Notes under the pieces: model-generated
The model's input: only the letters and a program-made list of their open reading frames with translations
What the model was told of the DNA's origin: nothing
Database searches by the model: none
Position numbers and translations under genes: made by a program
Assembly: GCA_031553855.1 (NCBI GenBank)
Contig: JAVBKW010000001.1
Coordinates: forward strand, 52,020 to 116,019
Length of the DNA: 64,000 bases
From: RACS-047 sp031553855
GTDB taxonomy: Bacteria > Bacillota > Clostridia > Christensenellales > Pumilibacteraceae
Direction: 5' to 3'
In this document: positions 24,538 to 33,327 of the stretch, piece by piece
Layout: every line of letters starts with the position of its first letter
Numbering within the stretch: the first letter of the stretch is position 1

Positions 24538-26235
24538 ATGCTTAGTAGACTCAATATTAATAACGTCGCTCTGATCAAAAATCTGGAACTTGATTTTTGC
24601 GGAGGACTGAATATTTTAAGCGGCGAAACCGGCGCGGGAAAATCTATCATTGTAGACAGCCTTATGCTGCTGCTCGGCGAAAAATACGATAAAACCATAC
24701 TTCGTTACGGCGAAGAAAAAGGATATGTTGAAGGGGTTTTTGATACTACGCCCGCAGTTTTTGCTATGCTCGAAGAGCTGGGCATAGAGAGCGACGATAT
24801 TTTAATAGTGAACCGTAAATTTAACGCGGAAGGCAAAAACGAAATAAGGCTGAACGGCAAAACTGTCACCACGGCTATGCTCAAAACCGTTATGCGCGCG
24901 CTAGTTGACATTTACGGGCAAAATGAATACCAGTCGCTCACATCCAACGCAGAGCAGTTGAAAATAGTCAATTATTTTGTCCGCTTGAAAATTTCGGAGC
25001 TTTTAAAAGAGCTTGGCTCAGATTATCAAAAGTATGTAAAAATTAATAAAGAAATGAAGTCTTTGGGCAGCTTATCGGAGCGTGAGCGGAATATCGATAT
25101 GCTTAAATTCCAGATCGCCGAAATCACTAAGGCGAACGTGCGGGAAAACGAAGAGGACGAGCTTTTAGAGAAGCGGAAAATAATTGCATCCGCGGAAAAA
25201 ATAGCGGCGTCGCTAAGCGGCGTAAAAGAGTTTTTGTCGGATTCAGAAGATTCTAACGCATTAAGCGCAGTCAGCTCGGCAATGAAAGCGCTGGGGAGTG
25301 TCACATCGTTTTCGGCCGTTTATTCCGAAATTTATGACCGCCTCGATTCGGTTTCGATAGAGCTTGAGGACATTGCCGAAACGATCAGCGACGAGCTGGA
25401 AAACGTAGATTTCAACGAAAACGACTTAGATAAGCTTGAATCAAGATTAGAAGTTATCCGTTCCTTAAAAAGAAAGTACGGCGCTTTTGCGCAAATGCAG
25501 GAATTTAAAATAAAGTCGCAGGAGCTGCTTGAAAAGCTCTCAAACAGCGCGGAGCTTTATGAGCAATTGACTCTGCAAAAAAATCAGGCTGTCAAAAAAA
25601 TATACGATATTTCCTTAGAGCTTTCCGCAATAAGAAAGGCGGGCGCGCTTGAGTTGGAAAAGCTTGTCGAAAAAGAATTGGACGAGCTTGGTATGAAGGG
25701 CGCGACGCTCAAAGTCGTTTTTGAAGAATTGCCTGCTTTTGAGGATTGCGAAAGCCATATCACGGCGACGGGTTTTGATAAGCTGGAATTTTTCTTCAGC
25801 GCGAATGCGGGGCAGCCCGTCAAGCCGCTCGCAAAAGTCATTTCCGGCGGCGAAATGTCGCGTTTCGTTTTGGCGCTAAAGGTCATATCCAGCCGTTTAG
25901 ACGATATTTCAACTATGATTTTTGACGAAATAGATACAGGTATCAGTGGTAAAATAGGGCAGGAAGTCGCAAAAAAGCTTGCCATAATCTCTAAAAACCA
26001 TCAGGTTTTATGCGTTACGCATCTTCCGCAAATAGCGTCGATGGCCGATAATCATTACTATATCAGCAAAAAAACCGTTGACGGACAAACGCTGACGACG
26101 GTCGGGCTCTTGGATAATAACGGCGTCATCGGCGAAATTTCAAGGCTTTCCGGCGCAAAGGATATCAGCGCGCAGTCCGATTCAAACGCAAAAGAAATGA
26201 AGAACTGGAGCGATTCATACAAAAAAGGCTTGTGA
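24538..26235 (+). CDS. recN: DNA repair protein RecN
   Basis: The 565-residue SMC-like ATPase acts in double-strand-break repair. Walker A is SGETGAGKSIIVDSL near the N-terminus. A long coiled-coil centre (about 150-370) follows. The C-terminal part has the ABC signature SGGEMSRFVLALKV and Walker B MIFDEIDTGISG. It follows argR by 107 bp. Confidence 0.96.
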   Translation: MLSRLNINNVALIKNLELDFCGGLNILSGETGAGKSIIVDSLMLLLGEKYDKTILRYGEEKGYVEGVFDTTPAVFAMLEELGIESDDILIVNRKFNAEGKNEIRLNGKTVTTAMLKTVMRALVDIYGQNEYQSLTSNAEQLKIVNYFVRLKISELLKELGSDYQKYVKINKEMKSLGSLSERERNIDMLKFQIAEITKANVRENEEDELLEKRKIIASAEKIAASLSGVKEFLSDSEDSNALSAVSSAMKALGSVTSFSAVYSEIYDRLDSVSIELEDIAETISDELENVDFNENDLDKLESRLEVIRSLKRKYGAFAQMQEFKIKSQELLEKLSNSAELYEQLTLQKNQAVKKIYDISLELSAIRKAGALELEKLVEKELDELGMKGATLKVVFEELPAFEDCESHITATGFDKLEFFFSANAGQPVKPLAKVISGGEMSRFVLALKVISSRLDDISTMIFDEIDTGISGKIGQEVAKKLAIISKNHQVLCVTHLPQIASMADNHYYISKKTVDGQTLTTVGLLDNNGVIGEISRLSGAKDISAQSDSNAKEMKNWSDSYKKGL

Positions 26236-26283
26236 GCAAACAAAAAGGTATATGATCAAACAAAAAATGCTTGAGATTAAATT

Positions 26284-26318
26284 AAAAGACGATTGCGATA
26301 AAGTCAGTCGTCTTTTTT
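26284..26318 (+). terminator. Intrinsic terminator after recN
   Basis: AAAAGACGA and TCGTCTTTT pair across a 15-nt loop, and TTTTTT runs from the 3' arm. It ends the nadK-argR-recN unit. Confidence 0.7.
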
Positions 26319-26419
26319 AAGTGACAAAAACGGATGAGCGCGGATGAGTAGGGCTTTTTTACACAGATTTACAGCTTAAAATATGAATAAGTTTAGCAAA
26401 ACAAAACAAACTAATCATT

Positions 26420-27619
26420 ATGGAAAAGGTTGCGGCGCAAAAATACATCAGAAAGGTAATTATCAGTTGGTTGCTTGCCGCTATTTGCCTGATATTAGTT
26501 TTTGAAACACTAAATTCTATTAAAATAGTTAAGAGCCTTCCGTCAAATTTGATTCTGTCCCAAAACGACTTAGAGTCAATAAATTTAAAAAATATAACAT
26601 ATTCAGTTGACGATAATAATTCAAAAAGCGAAAAAAAGTCAATAGTTTTCAAGCTCTTTAACCTCATACCGATTAAAACGATAGAGGCGGATATAGAGCA
26701 AAAGAGAAACGCGTATTTAGGAGGCTTTCCTATAGGGCTTTCAATAAAGGCGGGCGGGGTTATCGTAGTTAAAAAGGTCGAAATCGATACCTATGCGGGG
26801 CAGGTGTTTGCCGACGGCGGGGTATGCGAGGGGGATATTATTACGCAGATAAACTCAAGGCCGGTTTTGTATGTTTCCGATATCCTAAAGGAGATGGAAA
26901 GCTACGACAAATCAAGCAAAATGGTTGAAGTAAAGGTGTTGAGAAACGGAGCTGAAAAAAAGGTTGCCTGCTATCCGGTTATCGAAAATCTTACCGGCTA
27001 CTATAAGCTCGGCCTTGCCGTCAAGGACAGCGTGGACGGCGTCGGCACCGTTAGTTTTGTGAAGGCGAACGGGCGTTTCGGATGTCTGGGGCACGCGATA
27101 AGCGGAGGAATATCCGGCGGCGGCGTTATCCCGTGCTATGAGGGTTCAGTCTATAAATGCAAAATTTTAGGCTATAATAAGGGCAACCGCGGAACCCCCG
27201 GAGAGCTTAAAGGAGCCTTTTACGATATTAATAAACCGATCGGAACGGTTGACTTGAACACAATTTTCGGCGTCTACGGAAATATAGACTGTGTAGCCGA
27301 CAGCGACCTGTATGAAATCGGCAGCAGATTTCAGGTAAAAAACGGCAAAGCAAAAATACGCACTACGATAAACGATTCGCCCGCTTTTTACGATGTTGAA
27401 ATCATTAAAGCCTCAAATCAAAATTCGCCGTGCGAAAAAGGGATGATCTTGAGGGTCACAGATAAAGAGCTGCTTAGTAAAACCGGCGGCATTTTGCAGG
27501 GTATGAGCGGCAGTCCGATAATTCAGGACGGCAAAATAATCGGCGTAGTAACGCATGTTTTAGTCTCGGATCCGACGAAAGGCTATGCCGTATATCTGGA
27601 CTGGATGTACGATAATTAG
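26420..27619 (+). CDS. spoIVB: SpoIVB serine peptidase (S55 family)
   Basis: The 399-residue protein has one N-terminal membrane helix, a PDZ domain (about 120-200, with GGVCEGDIITQINSRPV) and an S55 peptidase domain. RFGCLGHAISGG carries the catalytic His and ILQGMSGSPIIQDGKIIG carries the catalytic Ser. It is secreted from the forespore into the intermembrane space, where it signals pro-sigma-K processing. It follows recN as usual, but spo0A, its normal downstream neighbour, is not there. Confidence 0.95.
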   Translation: MEKVAAQKYIRKVIISWLLAAICLILVFETLNSIKIVKSLPSNLILSQNDLESINLKNITYSVDDNNSKSEKKSIVFKLFNLIPIKTIEADIEQKRNAYLGGFPIGLSIKAGGVIVVKKVEIDTYAGQVFADGGVCEGDIITQINSRPVLYVSDILKEMESYDKSSKMVEVKVLRNGAEKKVACYPVIENLTGYYKLGLAVKDSVDGVGTVSFVKANGRFGCLGHAISGGISGGGVIPCYEGSVYKCKILGYNKGNRGTPGELKGAFYDINKPIGTVDLNTIFGVYGNIDCVADSDLYEIGSRFQVKNGKAKIRTTINDSPAFYDVEIIKASNQNSPCEKGMILRVTDKELLSKTGGILQGMSGSPIIQDGKIIGVVTHVLVSDPTKGYAVYLDWMYDN

Positions 27620-27637
27620 CGTAAATTCGTGCAATAT

Positions 27638-27668
27638 GTCATATTATGTCTGACATAGTACATAAAAT
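27638..27668 (+). promoter_or_regulatory. Possible sporulation (sigma-E-like) promoter with embedded palindrome, copy 2
   Basis: GTCATATT (27638-27645), 15 bp, CATAAAAT (27661-27668) resembles a sigma-E promoter. The spacer contains the palindrome TATGTCTGACATA (27645-27657). The next start codon is 6 bp downstream, which would leave almost no leader, so the palindrome may instead be an operator. GTCATATT also occurs at 28569-28576 before dacF. Confidence 0.3.
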
Positions 27669-27673
27669 ATTCT

Positions 27674-28291
27674 ATGTTCAGACTGAATTTAAGAAGTCTA
27701 TACTATGATTGCAAAGACCTTATAAAATATCATAAGGGCAAGCTTTGCCTGCTTATACTTTTATCTGTTCTGGCAATAGGCTTAGGAGTCAACTCCGGCA
27801 TCAACACTATTAAAGCCGATAAAATTTATGTTATCAACAATACTAATATTATATTGCTTATAAACGGGAATAAAAGCGTTTTCGGTTTTTTTCTTTCAAG
27901 GTTTATTTTTTTGCTCGTTTTTTCTATGATTATCATTTGCTGCTCATATAGATTTTTCACCACGTTTTTAAGCTCGGCGGTACTATTTTTCTTTTGCTAC
28001 CTGAATGTAAGAAATATTACTATCTGCCTTGCCGCATTAAAGCTGTCGTTTTTGCCGGCCGCATTGATTTGCATAATTCCTTGTATATTGCTTTATCAGG
28101 CAATTTTTGTTTTTTTTGTTTTATTTTCAATGAAAAAGGCTTCCGAATTCGGCTACTATAATAATAACGATTATTTTTGCTGCGTCACAGACGTTTTGAA
28201 AAGCTGTTATATTCCCGTAATATGCGTTTGCGCCGTTTGCATTGCCGAAACGATTCTTACTTTTATCTTAACTATAGGTATCAGTGTTTAA
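27674..28291 (+). CDS. Polytopic membrane protein, possibly SpoIIM-like
   Basis: The 205-residue protein is almost entirely hydrophobic, with about five or six membrane segments and no clear catalytic motif. The N-terminus (LIKYHKGKLCLLILLSVLAI) and the following GVNSG loosely resemble SpoIIM, and its position between spoIVB and dacF fits: in Bacillus spoIIM and dacF are near neighbours. The similarity is weak, and it could be another sporulation or transport membrane protein. A sporulation-type promoter may precede it. Confidence 0.4.
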   Translation: MFRLNLRSLYYDCKDLIKYHKGKLCLLILLSVLAIGLGVNSGINTIKADKIYVINNTNIILLINGNKSVFGFFLSRFIFLLVFSMIIICCSYRFFTTFLSSAVLFFFCYLNVRNITICLAALKLSFLPAALICIIPCILLYQAIFVFFVLFSMKKASEFGYYNNNDYFCCVTDVLKSCYIPVICVCAVCIAETILTFILTIGISV

Positions 28292-28292
28292 G

Positions 28293-28462
28293 AGGCTGTC
28301 TCAATAAGGGGCCATATACGGGCTACGTACGGCAAAACGACTCAATAACAACTTCGTTGTTGGCGTTCGCGCTGCGCGCTCGGCTAAGCGAGTACGTCTA
28401 TGTACACTCAATCGTCGTTTAGCCGTCTGTTGCCCGTCTCTAACCCCTTCTTGAAACAGCCT
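28293..28462. repeat. Long compound inverted repeat, copy A
   Basis: The outer arms AGGCTGTCTCAATAAGGGG and CCCCTTCTTGAAACAGCCT match at 17 of 19 positions. Inside, ACGGC-AAACGA pairs with TCGTTTAGCCGT, and AACAACTTCGTTGTT is a small hairpin. The segment TGTTGCCCGTCT near the right end is shared with the element at 35928-36050. It fills most of the 325-bp gap before dacF; nothing looks coding. Confidence 0.65.
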
Positions 28463-28483
28463 ACTAACACAAAAAACAAGAAA

Positions 28484-28527
28484 AAAGGGGCTGTCTCACG
28501 AGTTTTTTTCTCATAAGACAGCTTCTT
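28484..28527 (+). terminator. GGGGCTGTCTC hairpin with T7 loop (family member 2)
   Basis: The left arm is identical to that at 6137 over 19 bases and the seven-T loop is kept. The right arm (CTCATAAGACAGCTTCTT) has several mismatches, so this copy is partly decayed. Confidence 0.6.
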
Positions 28528-28616
28528 AATTTTTTTTAAAGAGTCTTACATAATTTTTCGGCTCCTGTGTCATATTAGACATATACTAATTGACTATATA
28601 AAACAGGAGAGAAAGA

Positions 28617-29801
28617 ATGGATAAACTTAAAAGAAAAATTTTGTTTCCGATACTGTCGCTGCTTTTAGCCTTAGTGCTGCTTAGCGGCTTTTCAACACGG
28701 CTTTTTGCAAAGGCGGAAGCTCCGGCTGTAAAAAATGCCGGATTGGAAATAAGCGCAAAAAGCGCGCTTTTGATGGATTACTCAAGCGGCAAAATAGTTT
28801 TTACTCAAAATGAGAAAGCGCATCTGCCTATCGCCAGTATGGTGAAAATCATGACGCTTTTATTGACGTTTGAGGAAATGGAAAAAGGCAATATTTCAGA
28901 GGAAACTATGATTACGGCGAGCGAAAACGCGACAAGTATGGGCGGATCGCAGGCGTTTCTCGACACAAATGCGTCGTACAGTTTAGGCGAGCTTATCAAA
29001 AGCATTGTCGTAGGGTCGGCAAACGATTCGTGCGTGGCTGTGGGCGAGCATATTTGCGGCGATATATCTTCGTTTGTGGACAGGATGAACGCCAAGGCAA
29101 AAGAGCTTAATATGGCGGATACGAATTTTGTAAATTGCACCGGGCTTCCCGCGGCGAATCAATATTCCTGCGCCCGCGACGTTGCCGTTATGACAAGGGA
29201 ACTTGTCCGTCACCCGTTATTTTTTAAATATTCAAAAATATGGATGTTCGATTTTGCTCATCCGGGCGGACGGGTTACGCAGCTGAGCAATACAAATAAG
29301 CTTATTAGAGCGTACGAGGGCTGTGACGGCGGCAAGACCGGTTTCACGAACGAGGCGATGTTCTGCCTGTCGGCTACCGCAAAACGCGGAAACACAAGGC
29401 TTATCAGCGTAGTAATGGGCGCGCAAACTTCCAAAATCAGAAACGCGGAAAACGCTAAGCTGTTCAATTACGGTTTTGCCAATTTTGAAACAAGGCAGCT
29501 TGTTGTAAAAGGCGTGGGCGATAATGTTGATCACGGCGTTTCAAACGGAAAGGTGAAAACGGTTAAGCTGGTTCCCTCAGAAGACCTCTATTATTTTATG
29601 CCGAAAAACTCCAAGGCTGAAGTTACGACTTCTCAAAGCATCGACAAGATTGCCGCTCCCGTAAAAAGCGGCGAAAGGAAAGGAACGTTATCGGTATTTG
29701 TAAACGGCGAACAGGTCGGAAAGGTAAATCTTTTGGCGACTGCGGATATCGGAAAGGTAACTTATATCGATATTATAAACGATATGATAGACGAGTGGTA
29801 G
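28617..29801 (+). CDS. dacF: D-alanyl-D-alanine carboxypeptidase (DacF-type)
   Basis: The 394-residue exported penicillin-binding protein is of the S11 peptidase family. A signal peptide ends near FAKAEAPA. The catalytic SMVK (S-x-x-K) lies in PIASMVKIMT, the S-x-N motif in VGSANDS and KTG in GGKTGFT. The C-terminal PBP5-like domain continues to MIDEW. It trims peptidoglycan stem peptides; a sporulation role is suggested by the GTCATATT element upstream and by the neighbourhood. AGGAGAG precedes the ATG. Confidence 0.9.
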   Translation: MDKLKRKILFPILSLLLALVLLSGFSTRLFAKAEAPAVKNAGLEISAKSALLMDYSSGKIVFTQNEKAHLPIASMVKIMTLLLTFEEMEKGNISEETMITASENATSMGGSQAFLDTNASYSLGELIKSIVVGSANDSCVAVGEHICGDISSFVDRMNAKAKELNMADTNFVNCTGLPAANQYSCARDVAVMTRELVRHPLFFKYSKIWMFDFAHPGGRVTQLSNTNKLIRAYEGCDGGKTGFTNEAMFCLSATAKRGNTRLISVVMGAQTSKIRNAENAKLFNYGFANFETRQLVVKGVGDNVDHGVSNGKVKTVKLVPSEDLYYFMPKNSKAEVTTSQSIDKIAAPVKSGERKGTLSVFVNGEQVGKVNLLATADIGKVTYIDIINDMIDEW

Positions 29802-29818
29802 GAATTTAGAGCCTATAC

Positions 29819-29831
29819 TATGCCTGACATA
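29819..29831. promoter_or_regulatory. Palindrome TATGCCTGACATA, copy 3
   Basis: Differs by one base from the perfect dyad at 27645. It is flanked by TAC on the left and CTACTATAA on the right. It lies 18 bp after dacF, in a 381-bp gap before lysA. Confidence 0.4.
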
Positions 29832-29988
29832 CTACTATAATTTTAAAATATTTAGGCGGCAAAACCGGTTTATTCGGCTTTGCCGCTATTATTTTTTAAC
29901 TAATACGCATTAATTCATCGGTTCCCTTTATCAAGAAGCATTTGGGGAAATGGAAGCTTACTTACATTTCCATAAATGCGCCCGCCGC

Positions 29989-30077
29989 AAAAGGTTTAAA
30001 ACTCCGCAGTCTCTGCTGCGGAATGCGCGGCGTTGCCGCGCAGGCGCAGGGCTCTGCCCTGCGGTTTAAAACCTTTT
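29989..30077. repeat. Cloverleaf-like structured repeat (outer stem + three hairpins)
   Basis: The outer arms AAAAGGTTTAAAAC and GTTTAAAACCTTTT pair with one mismatch. They enclose three hairpins: CCGCAG/CTGCGG, GCGCGGC-gtt-GCCGCGC and CGCAGGGC-tct-GCCCTGCG. The same architecture appears at 33163-33307 and 61981-62123 with different stem sequences. It is not a tRNA. Confidence 0.75.
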
Positions 30078-30131
30078 ATATTTCTTTTATATTTCCCTAT
30101 TTTTCGCAAAAATACTACTACTGCAATCCGT

Positions 30132-30161
30132 TTGACTAAAAACCACAATATGTGGTATATT
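30132..30161 (+). promoter_or_regulatory. Predicted sigma-A promoter of lysA
   Basis: TTGACT (30132-30137), an 18-bp spacer and TATATT (30156-30161). The spacer contains the dyad CCACA-ata-TGTGG, which could be an operator. Confidence 0.6.
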
Positions 30162-30182
30162 TTAAACGGAGATGATTTTGCT

Positions 30183-31493
30183 ATGAAACAGAGAGAAACA
30201 TTATTTATTAACGAAAAAGGCAGGCTGCAGATAGGCGGCATCGAAGCGTCGGAATTAGCTAAAAGGTTTTCTACGCCGCTTTATGTTATGGATGAGCAAT
30301 ATATCCGTAATATTTGCCGCAGCTATTACAGCGTTTTAAAAAATGAATATCCCGACAGTTTAGTATGTTTCGCCTCAAAAGCTTTTTCGTGCATTGCTAT
30401 CTATCAAATAGTGTCAAGCGAGAATTTAGGCGCGGACGTAGTTTCCGGCGGAGAGCTTTATACCGCGCTTAAAAGCGGAATGGATCCTGAAAAAATATAT
30501 TTTCACGGAAATAATAAATTAAAAAAAGAGCTTGAGGAAGCGGTGAAAGCAAAGGTTCACGCCGTTGTTATAGATTCTGTATATGAAACGGAACTGTTAA
30601 ATTCCGTCGCAAAAGAAAACGGCGTTAGGCAAAAAGTGCTGATACGCGTTAATCCCGGAATAGACGCCCATACCCATCAGTTCGTTCAGACTACAAGAGT
30701 CGATTCTAAATTTGGTTTTTCAATTTCCGACGGAGCCGCTTTAGAGGCGGCCGGTGCAATATTAAAATGCGCTAATCTTGAATTTGCCGGAATACATTGC
30801 CATATCGGCTCGCAGATTTTTGAATTAAAGCCTTTTGAAATCGCCGTCGAAAAGATGACGGATTTTATTAAGAAACTAAAAAGTGAGCTTGATATTACTG
30901 TGAAAGAGCTTAATATGGGCGGAGGCTACGGCGTGACCTATACGGACGTCGATAAACCGCTTGAGCCGCATCAGTATGTTAAAACCATAGTTGAAAAATT
31001 GAAAGAGTGTATTAAGTCCAAAAATATTGCAGCACCGAGATTGATTTTCGAGCCGGGCAGAAGCATTGTCGGAGAGGCGGGGTTAACGCTGTACAGCGTA
31101 GGCGCGATAAAAGAAATCAAGGACGTGAAAAAATATATAAGCGTAGACGGGGGAATGTTTGAAAATCCGCGTTTTGCGTTATATCAGGCAAAATATGAGG
31201 CAATACTTACAGATAAGGCGGCTTTAATACCTGTCGAGGTTTATACTGTGGCAGGCAAATGTTGTGAAAGCGGCGATATTTTGGTGGAAAACGCATATTT
31301 ACCTAAAGCTGAAAGCGGCGATATTTTAGCCGTTTTAACAACCGGCGCCTACAATTATTCTATGGCCGGCAATTATAACCGTAACGCGGTGCCGCCCGTA
31401 GTGCTTGTTAACGGAGAAAGTGCGGAATATATCGTCAAACCGCAGACGTATGAGGATATCATATCCAGAGATATAAAACTTAGCGGGAGATAA
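30183..31493 (+). CDS. lysA: Diaminopimelate decarboxylase
   Basis: The 436-residue PLP enzyme makes L-lysine from meso-diaminopimelate. The PLP lysine is in CFASKAFSC, and HCHIGSQIFE, MGGGYGVTY and FEPGRSIVGEAG are family motifs. The active-site Cys/Asp region CCESGDIL supplied by the second subunit is present. The ATG at 30183 was chosen because an upstream extension would read through the promoter and repeat; CGGAG lies 11 nt before it. LysA before scpAB is the usual order in Bacillus and related Clostridia. Confidence 0.95.
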   Translation: MKQRETLFINEKGRLQIGGIEASELAKRFSTPLYVMDEQYIRNICRSYYSVLKNEYPDSLVCFASKAFSCIAIYQIVSSENLGADVVSGGELYTALKSGMDPEKIYFHGNNKLKKELEEAVKAKVHAVVIDSVYETELLNSVAKENGVRQKVLIRVNPGIDAHTHQFVQTTRVDSKFGFSISDGAALEAAGAILKCANLEFAGIHCHIGSQIFELKPFEIAVEKMTDFIKKLKSELDITVKELNMGGGYGVTYTDVDKPLEPHQYVKTIVEKLKECIKSKNIAAPRLIFEPGRSIVGEAGLTLYSVGAIKEIKDVKKYISVDGGMFENPRFALYQAKYEAILTDKAALIPVEVYTVAGKCCESGDILVENAYLPKAESGDILAVLTTGAYNYSMAGNYNRNAVPPVVLVNGESAEYIVKPQTYEDIISRDIKLSGR

Positions 31494-31496
31494 GAA

Positions 31497-32225
31497 TTGC
31501 TTTATAATATTTTCGCAAATCAACAGGTTCTTTCATTATTCGCCATATTGTTCACAGTCGTTATCTCGATAACGCTGCATGAATGCGCGCACGGGCTTGT
31601 CGCGCTGTGGAACGGCGACTATACGGCAAAGGCAGCCGGAAGGCTGACGCTTAATCCGGTCAGGCATTTTGATTTGCTGGGATTTATTATGTTAATGGCC
31701 GTGGGGTTCGGTTTTGCAAAACCCGTACCGGTAAACCCTAATAATTTCCGTAACCGTAAGCGCGGCATATTTACTGTCGCAATAGCGGGGGTGACGGTAA
31801 ATATCCTGCTCGCTTTTATTTTCGCTTTTTTTAATGCGCTGACAGAAAAGCTTATGCTAGGCGGCGCGGACAACTTTTTTAACGGCCCTTTGTTGCTTTT
31901 TCTTTATATGTTCACATATTATATGGTCCTTATCAATATTTCGCTTGCCTTGTTTAACTTACTTCCGTTTTATCCGCTTGACGGCTTCAGAGTCATTGAG
32001 TCGTTTACCCGTTATATTAATCCGGTGACGAGTTTTTTGCGCGTCTACGGCAGGTATATCCTTATCGGGCTTATCGGAGCAGGCCTAATAATCGACTATT
32101 TTAACTTAAAATCGGTTTCGCCCGTTTTTGAATATTTAGATATTATAGGCTTTTATATAGAAAAAGTCGGCGGATTTATAAGGGAAGCCTTTTTAAGCCT
32201 TTGGTCGCTGGTATTGGGGGTGTGA
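31497..32225 (+). CDS. Site-2 protease-like M50 membrane metalloprotease
   Basis: The 242-residue polytopic membrane protein has the zinc motif HECAH in ITLHECAHGLVALWNGD and the second motif NLLPFYPLDGFRV, which gives the third metal ligand. It resembles small rhomboid-unrelated S2P proteins (YwhC group) of unknown substrate. The start is TTG at 31497, 8 nt after GGGAG. It follows lysA by 3 nt and precedes scpA. Confidence 0.9.
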   Translation: MLYNIFANQQVLSLFAILFTVVISITLHECAHGLVALWNGDYTAKAAGRLTLNPVRHFDLLGFIMLMAVGFGFAKPVPVNPNNFRNRKRGIFTVAIAGVTVNILLAFIFAFFNALTEKLMLGGADNFFNGPLLLFLYMFTYYMVLINISLALFNLLPFYPLDGFRVIESFTRYINPVTSFLRVYGRYILIGLIGAGLIIDYFNLKSVSPVFEYLDIIGFYIEKVGGFIREAFLSLWSLVLGV

Positions 32226-32232
32226 GTTTTTG

Positions 32233-33123
32233 ATGGCAGAAAACGAAAACGTTCAGCTTTCGCTGATAGAAGAAAGCAACATAGAGCCGGAGACGGCTCC
32301 GGCAGCAGAAAAAAAGGTCTTGTCGGAAGAGGAAAAGCGGCAGAAAGCGATAAACGACTATATCGAACGGCTCAAAATTGCCAACGATTATTCCGATTCT
32401 TACAATGTGAGCTTAGCGCATTTTGAAGGCCCTATCGACCTTTTACTTCACCTTATAAAAGCCGCGAAAATCGGCATAGAAGAAATATTTATATCTCAAA
32501 TTACAGAGCAGTACCTTTCTTATATGGATCAGATAAAAAATCTGGATCTTGAAAGGGCATCGGAATTTATAGACGTTGCGGCGATACTTATTGAAATCAA
32601 ATCTAAATCCGTTCTGCCCGATAACGAGAACGAGCCGGACGACGACAGCGCAAAACGCGAGCTGATACAGAAAATCGAAGAGTATAAGCTGTATAAGGAA
32701 GCAAGCGGCAAAATGAAGGAAATGGAAGTGATAGGCGCGTTTTTCAAAGAGCCCGATTCCTCCGTCAACGATTCGCGCATTGTGCTCAAAGATATGACTA
32801 TGGACGGGCTGATGCAGTCGCTTCAAAAACTGTTTTTAAAAATCGAGACCCGCGCTATCGCCCCGGCGCAAAGAAAAATCATTCTCGACAGATTTACCGT
32901 AACTGAAAAAGCCGAACAGATAAAGGACGTTCTTTTATTTAACGAGCAGGTAAAATTCTTTGATTTATTTGAAGCGGATTATTCAAAAAGCGAAATCATC
33001 ACTACTTTTCAGGCAATTTTGGAGCTGCTTAAGGGCCAGTACGCAACGGTTGAGCAACAGGAAGTTTTCGGCGAAATAATTGTCCGCCGCACGCTCAGGA
33101 CTGACGAGCAGGATGAGGAATAG
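32233..33123 (+). CDS. scpA: Segregation and condensation protein A
   Basis: The 296-residue kleisin bridges SMC heads together with ScpB in chromosome condensation. The family block AHFEGPIDLLLHLIKAAKIG is near residue 60 and AAILIEIKSKSVLP follows. The C-terminal winged helix contains IITTFQAILELLKGQ. The first 50 residues are an acidic extension. The ATG at 32233 was preferred over an in-frame TTG just before it. Confidence 0.95.
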   Translation: MAENENVQLSLIEESNIEPETAPAAEKKVLSEEEKRQKAINDYIERLKIANDYSDSYNVSLAHFEGPIDLLLHLIKAAKIGIEEIFISQITEQYLSYMDQIKNLDLERASEFIDVAAILIEIKSKSVLPDNENEPDDDSAKRELIQKIEEYKLYKEASGKMKEMEVIGAFFKEPDSSVNDSRIVLKDMTMDGLMQSLQKLFLKIETRAIAPAQRKIILDRFTVTEKAEQIKDVLLFNEQVKFFDLFEADYSKSEIITTFQAILELLKGQYATVEQQEVFGEIIVRRTLRTDEQDEE

Positions 33124-33162
33124 TTCGCAAAAACCCCGGAAATTTATCGGGCTAAAAAACAA

Positions 33163-33307
33163 AATAAAGGGTATTCATACCGCAGGATAAATCCTTCACC
33201 TCGCGCCGCTTGTGCGCCTTCTTACACTAAAGTGCGGGGTATGCACCCTTTGCCGGTGGCGCAAAAATGCCCTTGCAAGCAAGCATTTTTGCTTCTAGAA
33301 TCAAATT
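33163..33307 (-). repeat. Cloverleaf-like structured repeat, inverted copy
   Basis: Nearly identical to the reverse complement of 61981-62123: both begin AATAAAGGGTATTCATACCG in this orientation and end AGAATCAAATT. It contains AGGAT/ATCCT, GCGC/GCGC and CAC-taaa-GTG hairpins inside a CATACC/GGTATG stem, plus a GCAAAAATGC/GCATTTTTGC stem. It separates scpA from scpB. Confidence 0.85.
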
Positions 33308-33327
33308 TATTAAATGGTGAAATACAT

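Noticed and set aside
29989..30077. tRNA-like cloverleaf
   Set aside because: The arm sizes, loop sequences and lack of CCA or T-arm consensus do not match tRNA; the outer stem is 14 bp and the element recurs as a repeat.
33232..33327. N-terminal extension of ScpB
   Set aside because: It would be encoded by the dispersed structured repeat and does not match ScpB N-termini.
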